From CAZTDD01 sp964612675 (GTDB lineage: Bacteria > Hinthialibacterota > Hinthialibacteria > Hinthialibacterales > JAKPRU01): a DNA stretch of 39,554 bases. Positions 17,229-25,923 of this stretch are shown piece by piece (the first letter of the stretch is position 1; each line of letters starts with the position of its first letter). Where the stretch lies: the NCBI GenBank assembly GCA_964612675.1, contig CAZTDD010000060.1:1-39554 (forward strand). The letters are read 5' to 3'. The translations under genes and the position numbers were made by a program. The notes under the pieces were generated by a model. It was given only the letters and a program-made list of their open reading frames with translations, had not been told where the DNA came from and ran no database searches.

Positions 17229-17705
17229 ATGAGAAGACTACGGTTGTATTTAGATACATCGGTTATAGGGGGTTATTTCGACGAGGAATTTGAGAAACAG
17301 ACAAAGCGGTTATTCAGTCTACTTAAGGCTGGAGTTTATCAGCCATTTATCTCTGAACTGGCAGTCTTCGAACTCTATAGATCCCCGAGTTCCTTGTTGG
17401 AGAAAATTAAAGATCTTTTGTCCGAGTTTGAATATGAAAGACTGGTGGAGACGGTTGAATCACGCGAATTGGCTCAAGCTTACATTGAAGCCAATGTCCT
17501 ACCTCTCAAGTGCCTTGATGATGCCCGACATGTGGCCATAGCCACTTGCGAGAATATTGATTATATAATCAGTTAGAACTGCAAGCATCTTGCGAATGTG
17601 GACAGAATACGTCGATTCAACGCAATCAATCTTCAGCACGGTTATGCGGTGATTGACATACGGACTCCTCTGGAGGTAACCGGCGATGAAAGCGAAAGAG
17701 TTTAA
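17229..17705 (+). pseudogene. PIN-domain (VapC-like) toxin gene interrupted by an in-frame TAG
   Basis: The frame opens at 17229 after AAGGAA and reads as a PIN-domain ribonuclease: LYLDTS (Asp9), SELAVFELYRS (Glu43/Glu48), CLDDARHVAIAT (Asp97/98) and DYIIS (Asp111). It then meets TAG at 17574-17576. Reading on in the same frame gives NCKHLANVDRIRRFNAIN, HGYAVIDIRTP and a stop at 17703-17705. That is the usual PIN C-terminus, in which the family has SWN(F/C)KH, so the TAG stands where Trp (TGG) is expected. Full length would be 158 residues, normal for the family. The 115-residue product keeps the acidic residues but lacks the final strand and helix, so it is probably inactive. A sequencing error or suppression of TAG is possible. 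Confidence 0.8.
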
Positions 17706-17853
17706 AGTGTTGGAATGGTTGCGAAGAACACGGGACGACCATTTCGAGCAGACAAAAAACAAAACGTGGGAAGAAGATCAAAGAGAAATCTCGGCAAAAG
17801 CAGGAGAGATGACGGAAGAAATCCGCAAACGCAAAACGGCCAAGACATCTTGA
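17686..17853 (+). CDS. Small PIN-associated protein, candidate antitoxin (55 residues)
   Basis: The ATG at 17686 has a strong ribosome binding site (GGAGG at 17672-17676) and overlaps the end of the PIN reading frame by 20 bases. The product is highly charged and starts MKAKEFKVLEWLRRTRDDHFEQTK, with many Glu, Lys and Arg and no membrane segment. Similar short proteins with a WxRxxRDxxxExT pattern sit beside PIN-domain genes in cyanobacteria and planctomycetes and are taken to be antitoxins; that assignment is from memory of such pairs and was not tested. The overlap implies coupled translation. This gene is intact although its toxin partner carries a stop. Confidence 0.7.
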   Translation: MKAKEFKVLEWLRRTRDDHFEQTKNKTWEEDQREISAKAGEMTEEIRKRKTAKTS

Positions 17854-17909
17854 AGGCTGAGCGTGAGAATCCAATACGTTCTCTTACTTACGCCTCACTC
17901 TTCGGCCGT

Positions 17910-20114
17910 CTACTCTAGGATCGCATCATTGGCTTGCTCCATTTTCGTCCTCAACCGTGCCAAGGTCTGCTCCTCACCCCGCTCGCGCGCGATGACATAC
18001 GCTTTCCGGTAATACTCCATCGCCACCCTCGGGTTCCGGATATCGATATCGGAAAGATAGATATCTCCCAACCGTTCATTTGCCTGCATATTCCTGTCGC
18101 TGATCGCAAGCGCTTTCTTGAACGCGTCCCGCGCTCCATACAGGTCTCCCAGCTGCATCTTGCTCTCTCCCAAATACAGCCAGGCCAGGATATCGCCCGG
18201 ATATTGCTCAACCTCGCGAGCGAAATACCGCGCCGCCTGGTTGTAATCCGCACCGAATGGATTGTGAAAATAGCAGAGCCCCACCGCGTAATTCGCACCC
18301 TCCAGGAACGGATTGATCACAATCAGTTTGCGAAGCGCCTGGAGCGCCCGCGCATAGTCTTTGCGCGCGATGTGGGCAATCCCGAGATGGTAGTAATAGC
18401 CCGAGTTCTGGCAGGTTTCGAGTGAAAGATGATACTGATCGAGCGCCTGAGGAATCCTGCCCATCGCCGCGTAGTTCTGACCCCGGCAGAATAGAATCTC
18501 CCCGTCCTCGGGATCCAGCCGGACCGCGGTTTCGAATTCACGGTCCGCAATCTGATGAAGGTCTGCCTTGTAATTGTTGAGCCCGTGGTAGAGATGGTGC
18601 GACGCAGAAAACTTGGCGGGAATGCGGCTCAACGACCACGCAAACGGAACGAGACAAAGTAAACCTACCACCGCACAGAGAAACCACACCGCCGTTCCAC
18701 TTCGCTTCACCGTCGGCAACGATTCGCTTTCAAGCACTAGAATGGACCCAACCACAAAGAAGAACAGTAACTTCGTCGCAGGCAAATGAAGCGGAAATCC
18801 GTACATCATCTGCATCAAGAAAGAAACATACGCTGAACCTAACGCCACCGACGGAAGCGCAAACTTCAGATCCTCGCCGGCGTCCCGGCGAACGACACGA
18901 ATCGCGGCCGCCAATACTAGAAACACAACCAACAGAAACAGACCGAACCCCACCGCACCCCATTCGGCAAGAAACTGGAGATAATCGTTATGCGCATACA
19001 CCGCCCGCAGCGACACCATCTTCGGCGTGAGATTCCGCAGCGTGTCGCCGTACGGACCCTCCGCCAACTCGAGGAGTTTGTCGAAGAACCGGGCGTCGTA
19101 ACGCCCCAGCCCGATACCGAGCCATGGGTGGCCGTTCCAAAGCAGCAGCGCGATCAGCCAGAAAAGCAGTCTCGAACGAACGCTTGTGTCGCGCAACAAA
19201 ATGCCGGTACGAAATCGGCGAACCAGCGGCTCGAAAACCGGCAAAGAGAATACCATCCAAGCGAGAACAACAAGCCCTAAAAAAACTGCCACAACAACAA
19301 TCGGACTCAGCCGGATCCCCTGAAACCATCGCCCCTCATGGTAAATCGACCTCCGGTACAGGAAAAACAAAGCCCACACACCGCCGCCCGACATCACGCC
19401 CAGCCAAATGCCGCGGTTGTACGTCTTGACCATAACAAACAAGACAAGAACCAGGCCGATCAACCACACCATACGTCCCAGCAGACGCTTGGAGGCACAC
19501 ATCGGAGCAATCCCCAAAAGAAAAACCGGACCGAGGTAATGGGCAAAGTAATTCGGGTTACCGAACGTCGTGAAGACAACGGCCCGCTCTTCTTCGAACA
19601 ATGGATGAAACCACGTTCCCTCTCGCCCATATACCAACTGAAAGAAGATGTCGTACCCACCGATTTGAAACAGCGCATAAACAACCGACACGCCCACCGC
19701 GATCGTCAGCACTGCGTAATGCTTTCCAAGGTTGGACCGACCCGTATACAGGAACGAGAGAATCAGCGCCACAGCGATCGCAGCGAAATGCGAAGCGGCT
19801 ACCCCAAGAGAGAAATCGGGTCTCGGATCGATAAGCGCCCGTCCGATCAGGTACACCGCCAGCACCGCTAGGACGGCTTGTACGGGCCGGACTGTTTTCA
19901 TGCGGTTGTTCACCAGGAGAGCGCCCCCGGCCAACGCAAGGGCCAGAATGCCGCCGTACGCGAGAAAGAGGTTCTTGCTGGAGGGGCCGGTGGGATGGAT
20001 CGAATTCATATCGATCAACAGAGGTACCGCGATCAACAATGAAGCGATGACAAGATCGCTCATTCCCGCGAACCAGAGCTGAATCCGACCGGTCGCACGT
20101 TGAATCACACTCAA
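17910..20114 (-). CDS. O-antigen ligase/polymerase-like membrane protein with C-terminal TPRs
   Basis: This 734-residue protein has about ten or more membrane segments in its first 460 residues. They carry the O-antigen ligase/polymerase (Wzy_C) features: FGNPNYFAHYLGP, HPWLGIGLGRYDARF and the large periplasmic loop ending in YAHNDYLQFLAEWG. The last 230 or so residues are TPR repeats (for example YYYHLGIAHIARKDYARALQALRKLIVINP). The family joins or polymerises lipid-linked glycans on the outer face of the inner membrane. The start is TTG at 20114, overlapping the TGA of the upstream GT2 gene (TTGA), which indicates translational coupling. A GTG at 20108 is an alternative. Its partners are the glycosyltransferases around it. 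Confidence 0.9.
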   Translation of the reverse strand: MSVIQRATGRIQLWFAGMSDLVIASLLIAVPLLIDMNSIHPTGPSSKNLFLAYGGILALALAGGALLVNNRMKTVRPVQAVLAVLAVYLIGRALIDPRPDFSLGVAASHFAAIAVALILSFLYTGRSNLGKHYAVLTIAVGVSVVYALFQIGGYDIFFQLVYGREGTWFHPLFEEERAVVFTTFGNPNYFAHYLGPVFLLGIAPMCASKRLLGRMVWLIGLVLVLFVMVKTYNRGIWLGVMSGGGVWALFFLYRRSIYHEGRWFQGIRLSPIVVVAVFLGLVVLAWMVFSLPVFEPLVRRFRTGILLRDTSVRSRLLFWLIALLLWNGHPWLGIGLGRYDARFFDKLLELAEGPYGDTLRNLTPKMVSLRAVYAHNDYLQFLAEWGAVGFGLFLLVVFLVLAAAIRVVRRDAGEDLKFALPSVALGSAYVSFLMQMMYGFPLHLPATKLLFFFVVGSILVLESESLPTVKRSGTAVWFLCAVVGLLCLVPFAWSLSRIPAKFSASHHLYHGLNNYKADLHQIADREFETAVRLDPEDGEILFCRGQNYAAMGRIPQALDQYHLSLETCQNSGYYYHLGIAHIARKDYARALQALRKLIVINPFLEGANYAVGLCYFHNPFGADYNQAARYFAREVEQYPGDILAWLYLGESKMQLGDLYGARDAFKKALAISDRNMQANERLGDIYLSDIDIRNPRVAMEYYRKAYVIARERGEEQTLARLRTKMEQANDAILE

Positions 20115-21355
20115 TGGATGCCTCTCCTCCGTCGAGTTCGTTTCGTTTCCCTATTGCCGGACGGAAGATCGCGTGCGGAGGCCGCCTTCGTCCAGATACT
20201 CGGCGCTCCGATAAACCAACCGCGACACACACCCACCAGGGCCGCCGCATTCAACATCAAAAAATGAAAGGGGACATAAAGCGGTCCCGTCCGGAAATCG
20301 AACAGGTGGAGAACATATCCCAAAGCCGCCACTGCGTAGAAAACACATTGAAAATCCAACATCGTCCGATAGAAAAGCGACGGCGACTCTTGAGCAAGGG
20401 CGAGATTCGACAATAGCAGCAGTGCCAGTATCGGAAGAATCAGCCACCGCATCACTTTATGCGACAAGAGTTGCCAAAACCGGAGCGGACGGATCAGCAC
20501 TGTCAGCCACAGACGCCGGAATCCGCAGACACCGCGTGCCACAATCCGCACGGTCCGCCGATACTCGTCCTGCATATCGCTCGCGGCCCGCTCGGAACCA
20601 TAGAACTTGGATGAATACAAAACAGCGTCTTCAGCGGCTGCCACCTGCATCGGCTGCTGAAAATCGTTGGCCACGTCGGGATACAGCTCGGAACATCGTT
20701 CCCGTCGGACAGCCAGGAGCGGACCCGCACCGACCAATACCGAGCCGATTCGGCTCTCAAGTTCTTTGATTTTGTTTTCGTACCACCAGTAAAGGCCCGT
20801 TCCTTGGCTCACCGAATCGTCCGGTCCCGCATGAAGGTATCTCAGCTCGCCGGTCACCGCACCGACCCGCTTGTCGCCGAATAGCTTTACAGTCTCGCGA
20901 ACCGCCGAACGATCGAAGAAAGTGTTGGCGTCGGTAAAGAAAAGAACTTCACCGGTCGCCCGAGGCAGCAGATGATTCAGTGCGACATTCTTACCCACGG
21001 ACTGTTGAAACACGACGGCCTCAACATCGTGCTGCGCGGAAAGGAAGCGATCCGTGCCGTCGGTTGAACCGTCCGACGCGACAAGGATCTGCACCCTCTC
21101 TTTCGGGTAGTTCAGCGCTCTCAGATTGGCCATTTTGTTGGGAAGCGCGGCGATTTCATCCCGAGCGGAAAACAGAACGGTCACCCGGGGCTCATAGTCG
21201 GCGTTCGGTTTGCAGCGAAACCGCGCCACCAACGACAGAAGCCACAGGCATACCGGGTAGCCGATGTAGATATAGACCAGCCACACCAGACTGAACCAGA
21301 AGAGAACGTGCCAAAACATAGGATGATATTGCGGCTGTGCCGCCCGCCTGTCCAT
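20111..21355 (-). CDS. Membrane-bound family 2 glycosyltransferase
   Basis: The GT-A domain shows TVLFSARDE (about 59-67), ASDGSTDGTD (93-102) and the metal/nucleotide-binding FFTDAN (139-144). A later AEDAVLYSSK (about 241-250) fits the acceptor region. One helix lies at residues about 14-42, and two or three more (LILPILALLLLSNLALA and following) near the C-terminus, as in processive or polyprenyl-linked GT2 enzymes. It probably adds a sugar to a lipid-linked intermediate for the polymerase encoded next, with which it overlaps by four bases. The ATG at 21355 lacks a Shine-Dalgarno; an ATG at 21319 (MFWHVLFW) is an equally possible start. The donor sugar is unknown. Confidence 0.9.
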   Translation of the reverse strand: MDRRAAQPQYHPMFWHVLFWFSLVWLVYIYIGYPVCLWLLSLVARFRCKPNADYEPRVTVLFSARDEIAALPNKMANLRALNYPKERVQILVASDGSTDGTDRFLSAQHDVEAVVFQQSVGKNVALNHLLPRATGEVLFFTDANTFFDRSAVRETVKLFGDKRVGAVTGELRYLHAGPDDSVSQGTGLYWWYENKIKELESRIGSVLVGAGPLLAVRRERCSELYPDVANDFQQPMQVAAAEDAVLYSSKFYGSERAASDMQDEYRRTVRIVARGVCGFRRLWLTVLIRPLRFWQLLSHKVMRWLILPILALLLLSNLALAQESPSLFYRTMLDFQCVFYAVAALGYVLHLFDFRTGPLYVPFHFLMLNAAALVGVCRGWFIGAPSIWTKAASARDLPSGNRETKRTRRRRGIH

Positions 21356-21404
21356 GGTAGGCGCTGGACTTGAGACTTTCCAAGGAACACCGCAGACTGG
21401 CGGT

Positions 21405-22598
21405 ATGCGTATTCTGTTTATTTTGCCTCAAATTCCATGGCCGCCCGAGAGTGGCGGGCGAATTGTCACCTCGAACACCGTACGCCGCTTCGCCCGCACC
21501 AACGAGGTATGGGTAGTCTGTCTATACCATCACCCAAGCGAACTGGAGCATCTCTCCACGGTTAAAGAATGGTGCAGGGAAGCAGTCGCATTCCCGGCGC
21601 ACACCAAGTGGGATATTCCCAGGCTGATTCAATCGGGATTCTCCCGCCGCCCGTATAAGGCTTTGCGTTTTCTCAATAAAGAGATGTGCGGATATGTCTC
21701 CCGGCTTGTAAAGCGCGAACGCATCGAGGTGATCCACGCCCAGAATTTCTACACCACGGCGTATGTCCGTGGCGACGAGCCCTGCCTGCGCATCCATTAC
21801 AAAGAGAACCTCGAGGGATACCTTCTTCAGCGCTATGCGGAAACACTGCGCAATTCCTGGCTGGCGGGTGCAGCTCGCCGCGAAGCACAAAAGACGCTTG
21901 ATTACGAACTCGCAGGAGCGCGCAAGTTTCATCGGTTATTGACCATCTCGCCCATCGACGCACGGCAGCTGAACGGGCTCGAGCCGGGACTCGGCGCGAT
22001 GTACCAGCGCGCGGGAGTCGACCTGGAGCGATATCCTGTTCTCTCAGAATCCGACGGCCCGCCAACCGTTCTGTTCACCGGAACGATGTCCTATCACCCG
22101 AACTACAACGGTGCTCTACGTTTTCTCAACGAAGGGTGGCAAGCGGTTCGCTCGAAGGTCGAAGACGCGCGCCTCTTGATCGTAGGGCACAATCCGCCGG
22201 AAAAACTGAAAGAATGGGAGGGGAGGGAAGGTGTTTCTGTTACCGGCTCTGTGAAGGACATCCAGAAGTATTTCGTACGAGCGCATGTCTATCTAGCGCC
22301 GTTATGGGTCGGCGGAGGGATTCGCCTCAAGATTCTGGAGGCAATGGCTTCAGCAAGACCCGTCGTCAGCACACCGATAGGCTCCGAAGGATTGGAGGTC
22401 GAGGACGAAACGCACCTTTTGGTTGCCGATGAGCCCACTGTTCTGGCTGAAAAGGTCACCAAGTTGTTACAGGACAGCGATCTCAGAAAAGAGCTGAGCA
22501 ACCGTGCGAGAAAACGTATCGAGCAGCGATACAACTGGGATGATGTCGTTACCGAGCAGGAAGAGCGCTATCGGCAGTGGCTCGATGAGCTCAAATAA
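21405..22598 (+). CDS. Family 4 glycosyltransferase
   Basis: This 397-residue GT-B enzyme begins MRILFILPQIPWPPESGGRI, the glycine-rich loop typical of GT4 enzymes in exopolysaccharide loci (EpsH1-associated type). The C-terminal half has VLFTGTMSYHPNYNGALRFL, ARLLIVGHNPP, VTGSVKDIQKYF, and the donor-binding segment APLWVGGGIRLKILEAMASARPVV, with GSEGL after it. I start at 21405; a frame from 21354 adds 17 residues without conserved character. It is divergent from the GT2/polymerase pair and shares their short promoter region. It likely adds one sugar of the repeat unit on the cytoplasmic face. Confidence 0.92.
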   Translation: MRILFILPQIPWPPESGGRIVTSNTVRRFARTNEVWVVCLYHHPSELEHLSTVKEWCREAVAFPAHTKWDIPRLIQSGFSRRPYKALRFLNKEMCGYVSRLVKRERIEVIHAQNFYTTAYVRGDEPCLRIHYKENLEGYLLQRYAETLRNSWLAGAARREAQKTLDYELAGARKFHRLLTISPIDARQLNGLEPGLGAMYQRAGVDLERYPVLSESDGPPTVLFTGTMSYHPNYNGALRFLNEGWQAVRSKVEDARLLIVGHNPPEKLKEWEGREGVSVTGSVKDIQKYFVRAHVYLAPLWVGGGIRLKILEAMASARPVVSTPIGSEGLEVEDETHLLVADEPTVLAEKVTKLLQDSDLRKELSNRARKRIEQRYNWDDVVTEQEERYRQWLDELK

Positions 22599-22645
22599 CT
22601 CTCAGACAACGTCATAAGGTTGAATATGTGACAAGCAGATCGATG

Positions 22646-22713
22646 GGAGGGCGAGCCTCCTGGCGAGCCGATAAGAACAAAAAGAACCGGCTCAGCGGGA
22701 GCTTCGCCCTCCC
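22646..22713. repeat. Imperfect 26-bp inverted repeat (GGGAGGGCGA...)
   Basis: The left arm GGGAGGGCGAGCCTCCTGGC plus GAGCCG (22646-22671) is largely the reverse complement of the right arm (22688-22713), around a 16-base A-rich loop. One arm recurs at 14084-14109. The right arm supplies the last codons and stop of the GT2 gene on the minus strand. Confidence 0.75.
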
Positions 22714-23471
22714 CTCGGATTCTCCGGCGGTCGGCGCAAGCGGCGTGCGGCGAACAAAAGCGCCAGAGTTCCGCGAATGGTCCGCAAGGTGGGCATTTTG
22801 CTCTCCCCGCGTTTGCGTTCGTAATGCAGAGAGAAAGGAATCTCCGTAAAACGACTCGGATGACTGAATCCCAGGATTTTCAGCAACAACTCCCCCGTGC
22901 AGGAGAATCCGGGGAACTCAAACAGCCGATCCCCCCATCCATCCCGGGTCTTCTTTAGAACATCCCACCGAATCATCCGATAGCCGCACGAGAAATCATG
23001 CACACCAATGTGACCGAGTGCGAAACGATAAAACCAGGCCGCTCCATGGCTCAAAAGACGCCGAAATCCGGAGACACCGATCTCTTCGCCCCCTGCGGCG
23101 TATCGCGAGGCAACCACCACATCGATGTCTTCTTTCATCGTTGCATATAGCTGAGGGATGTATCGAGGCGAATGGGTCAGGTCGGCGTCCATCGTAACAA
23201 TAAGGTCGCCGGGCTCGCCCGAGCGGATAATCTCATTGATTCCCGTCTCCAGCGCACCCCCAAGTCCACGATTCTGCTCATGTTCCAGCAAAACGACGGG
23301 AAGCGAACCGTCATACGTACGTACCTGTTCCGCTGTACCATCCGTGCTGCCGTCATCGACAACGACGGACCGCATCGGTTCATCCAGATCGGATGTCACC
23401 GCTTCAATCTCGTTCAGCAGCTCGACAATCCCATCAGACTCGTTGTATGCGGGAAGAAGAATGTGAATCAC
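22692..23471 (-). CDS. Dolichol-phosphate-mannose-synthase-like family 2 glycosyltransferase
   Basis: This soluble GT-A protein of 259 residues has LLPAYNES (5-12), VVVDDGSTDGT (36-46), NRGLGGALETG and TMDADLTHSPRYIP (93-106), followed by VVASRYAAGGEE and SGFRRLLSHGAAWFYR. This is the polyprenyl-phosphate mannose/glucose synthase pattern; it probably charges undecaprenyl phosphate with one sugar for extracytoplasmic transfer. The start is GTG at 23471 with no Shine-Dalgarno. The final ten or so residues (PPENPRGGRSSR) and stop are encoded by the dispersed repeat at 22688-22713, so the native C-terminus seems to have been replaced or extended by repeat DNA. Confidence 0.9.
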   Translation of the reverse strand: MIHILLPAYNESDGIVELLNEIEAVTSDLDEPMRSVVVDDGSTDGTAEQVRTYDGSLPVVLLEHEQNRGLGGALETGINEIIRSGEPGDLIVTMDADLTHSPRYIPQLYATMKEDIDVVVASRYAAGGEEIGVSGFRRLLSHGAAWFYRFALGHIGVHDFSCGYRMIRWDVLKKTRDGWGDRLFEFPGFSCTGELLLKILGFSHPSRFTEIPFSLHYERKRGESKMPTLRTIRGTLALLFAARRLRRPPENPRGGRSSR

Positions 23472-23549
23472 GTCATTCTTATTCTATCAAAAGAGACTTG
23501 ACGGCAAGGTTCGGTCGGATCTCCAGCCTCCACGGATCGCTCCATGCGC

Positions 23550-24986
23550 TCAGGCCGCCTGCCGCTGTCTCACATCATCCAGGATCTGTTTGGCCAATGC
23601 CGGATCAATTGTGCCATCGCCGTAGCCTTTCAGAAAGTAGAGGAGGTCTTTTACGCTCAGCCCACGGAGCGGGGGCGCGCTTATCCAGCCGAATCGCTCC
23701 TCAAAAGAACCGCAATCAAACGACATAATCTGGTCCAGATCCGTCGTGTAAAGACTCACTGAATCCTCGCTTGTGCGCACGAAAAACCAGTCGTCCAAGC
23801 GGACCGATTGAACCGAGATTTTCATAGCATGCATACGGCGAAGCAGGTCACCGGCATGGTAAAGGACACTCCGCCGGTCTCGGCTGCCGTCAAGAAGGTG
23901 CTTTAGAGGGAGCGCTCCAGAAGGCAATTCGATACACAGGTTCTCCTTGCGGGAAAGAACGCCGTTGCGTGAATACGCCAGTACGGTATGTATCCGCAGA
24001 CCCGCTGTTTCAAGAAGATTGGCGGTACGCCACCAATCCAGGGCTGTCGAGTCCCGGTCTTTGTGTGGGACATGCGAACCCCGCTCATTTGGTGAATTAT
24101 CGCTGAAAAGAAAATCGTCGACCTTTCCCGGCTGTATCCGTTTCAGTCGAAAAACACGGCATCCGCCTCGCCTGTACCGGACGACTTGATGCGACATTCG
24201 GTCGCAATTCCGATACGCGCGCAAGGAGCGGCGGATTCGATTTCCCCGGCCCGCCTCCATAACTTCTTCCAGCCGGCCTTGGCACCAGTCCACCTGTTTC
24301 ACATACTCCTCCAGAAACAGGAGAATCTGGCGTTCCGGGATTCCGACGGCGAAGAGATCGCTCACGGGATCGACCATATCCCGCCGATAAAAAACTTCTT
24401 CAGCCTCTTGAGGTGCAAACGATTTGAACCAATCGAGGCAGCGAATATCTGTGCCGGTGGAATCGCAAACCAAGAGGTTATCGAGGGAAAGATCTTTGTG
24501 AAAAAGACCACAACGATGAGTCCTCCCGATCACACAGCCCAGGTTCCGAAGGAAATTCTCAACAGCCGCACTCTCTCGCCCGAAATGCGCAATGAAATCG
24601 AGGCCGTTACGACTGCCGTCGATATACGGTGCCACGAGAAGCGTATCAAAAGAGCCTCCGCGGATATTCGGAGCTCCCACCACAGCAAAAGGCACCACAG
24701 GTATTTTATTCTCCTCAGCGCGGAGTGTGTTCTTCCACTCTACCGATGCGTCGTCCTTACCAGTCAGAATCCGGCGTATTTTCTTGATAGAAGAAAAACA
24801 GCGGTACCCCCACTTGACTATGTACGAGTGTCCCTCCGGGCGCGGTGTGAATCGATAGACTTTGCGTGTTTTGCCGGAGCGCAACAAATGCCAGCGGGAA
24901 TCGCCATCCGCGAGGTCCTTTATCTGTAGGATTTCGTTCAGAACATCGGCGGGCAAAGAATTGAACAAAATACGGAATCGATCCAT
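23550..24986 (-). CDS. Two-lobed WaaP/Kdo-kinase-like protein
   Basis: The first half (of 478 residues) is a lipopolysaccharide-kinase-like domain: Lys58 in YIVKW, Glu83 in the next helix, the catalytic loop FHKDLSLDNLL (His163, Asp165, Asn170) and Asp185 in CLDWFK. Such enzymes phosphorylate heptose or Kdo. The second half repeats the plan in degenerate form: VFRLKRI, then DWWRTANLLETAGLRIHT, LLRRMHAMKISVQSVRLDDW, where the HxDL motif should be, and YTTDLDQIMSF. It lacks the catalytic Asp and Asn, so it may be a pseudokinase lobe. I use the ATG at 24986, whose AT overlaps the upstream TGA (TGATG); the longer frame from 25031 is less likely. Confidence 0.85.
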   Translation of the reverse strand: MDRFRILFNSLPADVLNEILQIKDLADGDSRWHLLRSGKTRKVYRFTPRPEGHSYIVKWGYRCFSSIKKIRRILTGKDDASVEWKNTLRAEENKIPVVPFAVVGAPNIRGGSFDTLLVAPYIDGSRNGLDFIAHFGRESAAVENFLRNLGCVIGRTHRCGLFHKDLSLDNLLVCDSTGTDIRCLDWFKSFAPQEAEEVFYRRDMVDPVSDLFAVGIPERQILLFLEEYVKQVDWCQGRLEEVMEAGRGNRIRRSLRAYRNCDRMSHQVVRYRRGGCRVFRLKRIQPGKVDDFLFSDNSPNERGSHVPHKDRDSTALDWWRTANLLETAGLRIHTVLAYSRNGVLSRKENLCIELPSGALPLKHLLDGSRDRRSVLYHAGDLLRRMHAMKISVQSVRLDDWFFVRTSEDSVSLYTTDLDQIMSFDCGSFEERFGWISAPPLRGLSVKDLLYFLKGYGDGTIDPALAKQILDDVRQRQAA

Positions 24987-25714
24987 CACAATTTGCCGGC
25001 CCTTATGAAAATGGATTTGCCACCAAAGCACACTGCGGGTCCCCGCGTAATATCCACACGGTTTCTTCGGATCGTTTTCGGACTCTGCAAAAAAGAACCG
25101 ATATAAGCCAACACCCCGAAGGGGATCAGAACGTAGTGATTCACTCGGCGAGCCTGCCCGCGCACTTCGTCCACAGAAAAACCCGCTTCTTCCAAACCAT
25201 GATGGATCATCGGATACAGGAGGGCTTGCCGGAAATTCGCCTTGACATCATCAATCGTCTGTCGGTGACTCAGCTCGATGTTGGTTTCGGAAAGAGATCC
25301 ACATAGAAAGAACTTCAGTCGCTTGGCAATACTCGCGTAATTGTTGACCGAAATAAGCAGCACACCGCCGGGCTTCAGGATTCGGGAAAACTCCCGAAGG
25401 GTAAAGCGCCAGTAGGCAATCCGATGAAGGGCGTTGGCACATACAACGAGATCGAATGTGTCGGCTTCATAAGGCAGCGGTCCGTTCAGATCGGCTCGTT
25501 CAAATGGAAGGTCCACTTCGAGCAGCCCTGGATCCACGTCGGTACAGTGAGTATCGAAGCCCAGATCGCGCATATAGGCAGCGAGAGTCCCGCGACCGGC
25601 CGGAGCATCCAGCACTTTCCCACGCGGTAACGTGTCAAGCGTCCGGAGAATCCAGTCATGGGAGCCCCGGCTGCCGATCATTTTCGGTATCGGAGGTTTT
25701 GTAGCGGAATCCAT
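24986..25714 (-). CDS. Class I SAM-dependent methyltransferase
   Basis: The protein has 242 residues from the ATG at 25714, which follows AAGGAAG by five bases. Motif I is KVLDAPAGRGTLAAYM, followed by the acidic end of strand 2 (HCTDVDPGLLEVDL), DLNGPLPYEADTFDLVVCANALH (motif II region) and FSRILKPGGVLLISVNNYAS (motif III). This is the UbiE/type-11 Rossmann methyltransferase arrangement. The short hydrophobic segment YVLIPFGVLAYIGSFL near the C-terminus may touch the membrane. It overlaps the kinase gene by one base (TGATG) and is translated with it. O-methylation of a sugar or lipid intermediate is the simplest inference; the acceptor is unknown. Confidence 0.9.
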   Translation of the reverse strand: MDSATKPPIPKMIGSRGSHDWILRTLDTLPRGKVLDAPAGRGTLAAYMRDLGFDTHCTDVDPGLLEVDLPFERADLNGPLPYEADTFDLVVCANALHRIAYWRFTLREFSRILKPGGVLLISVNNYASIAKRLKFFLCGSLSETNIELSHRQTIDDVKANFRQALLYPMIHHGLEEAGFSVDEVRGQARRVNHYVLIPFGVLAYIGSFLQSPKTIRRNRVDITRGPAVCFGGKSIFIRAGKL

Positions 25715-25729
25715 TTGTCTTCCTTGCAA

Positions 25730-25923
25730 CCCACGTCGCCGTAGGCACCGCTTGTACAGAGATTTGGATGGTATGTTATGGTTTTGTTAGTCGTTTGTTA
25801 ACCCAACACAATCGGCGGTGTCTGTTTGTTGTCTCCACGGTAATGGGAGCTGCCGGTCGGGAGACTGATTGACCAGCGTCCGAGAGTACGTATAGTGTCA
25901 ACACACAAACCGGATGGAATAGC
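25730..25923. promoter_or_regulatory. Divergent promoter region
   Basis: These 194 bases separate the divergent methyltransferase and sulfotransferase genes and must contain both promoters. They are AT-rich, with repeated TTTGTT/GTTTGTT words at 25784-25798 and 25824-25832. No confident -35/-10 pair was found. GGATGGAA precedes the sulfotransferase ATG. Confidence 0.4.
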
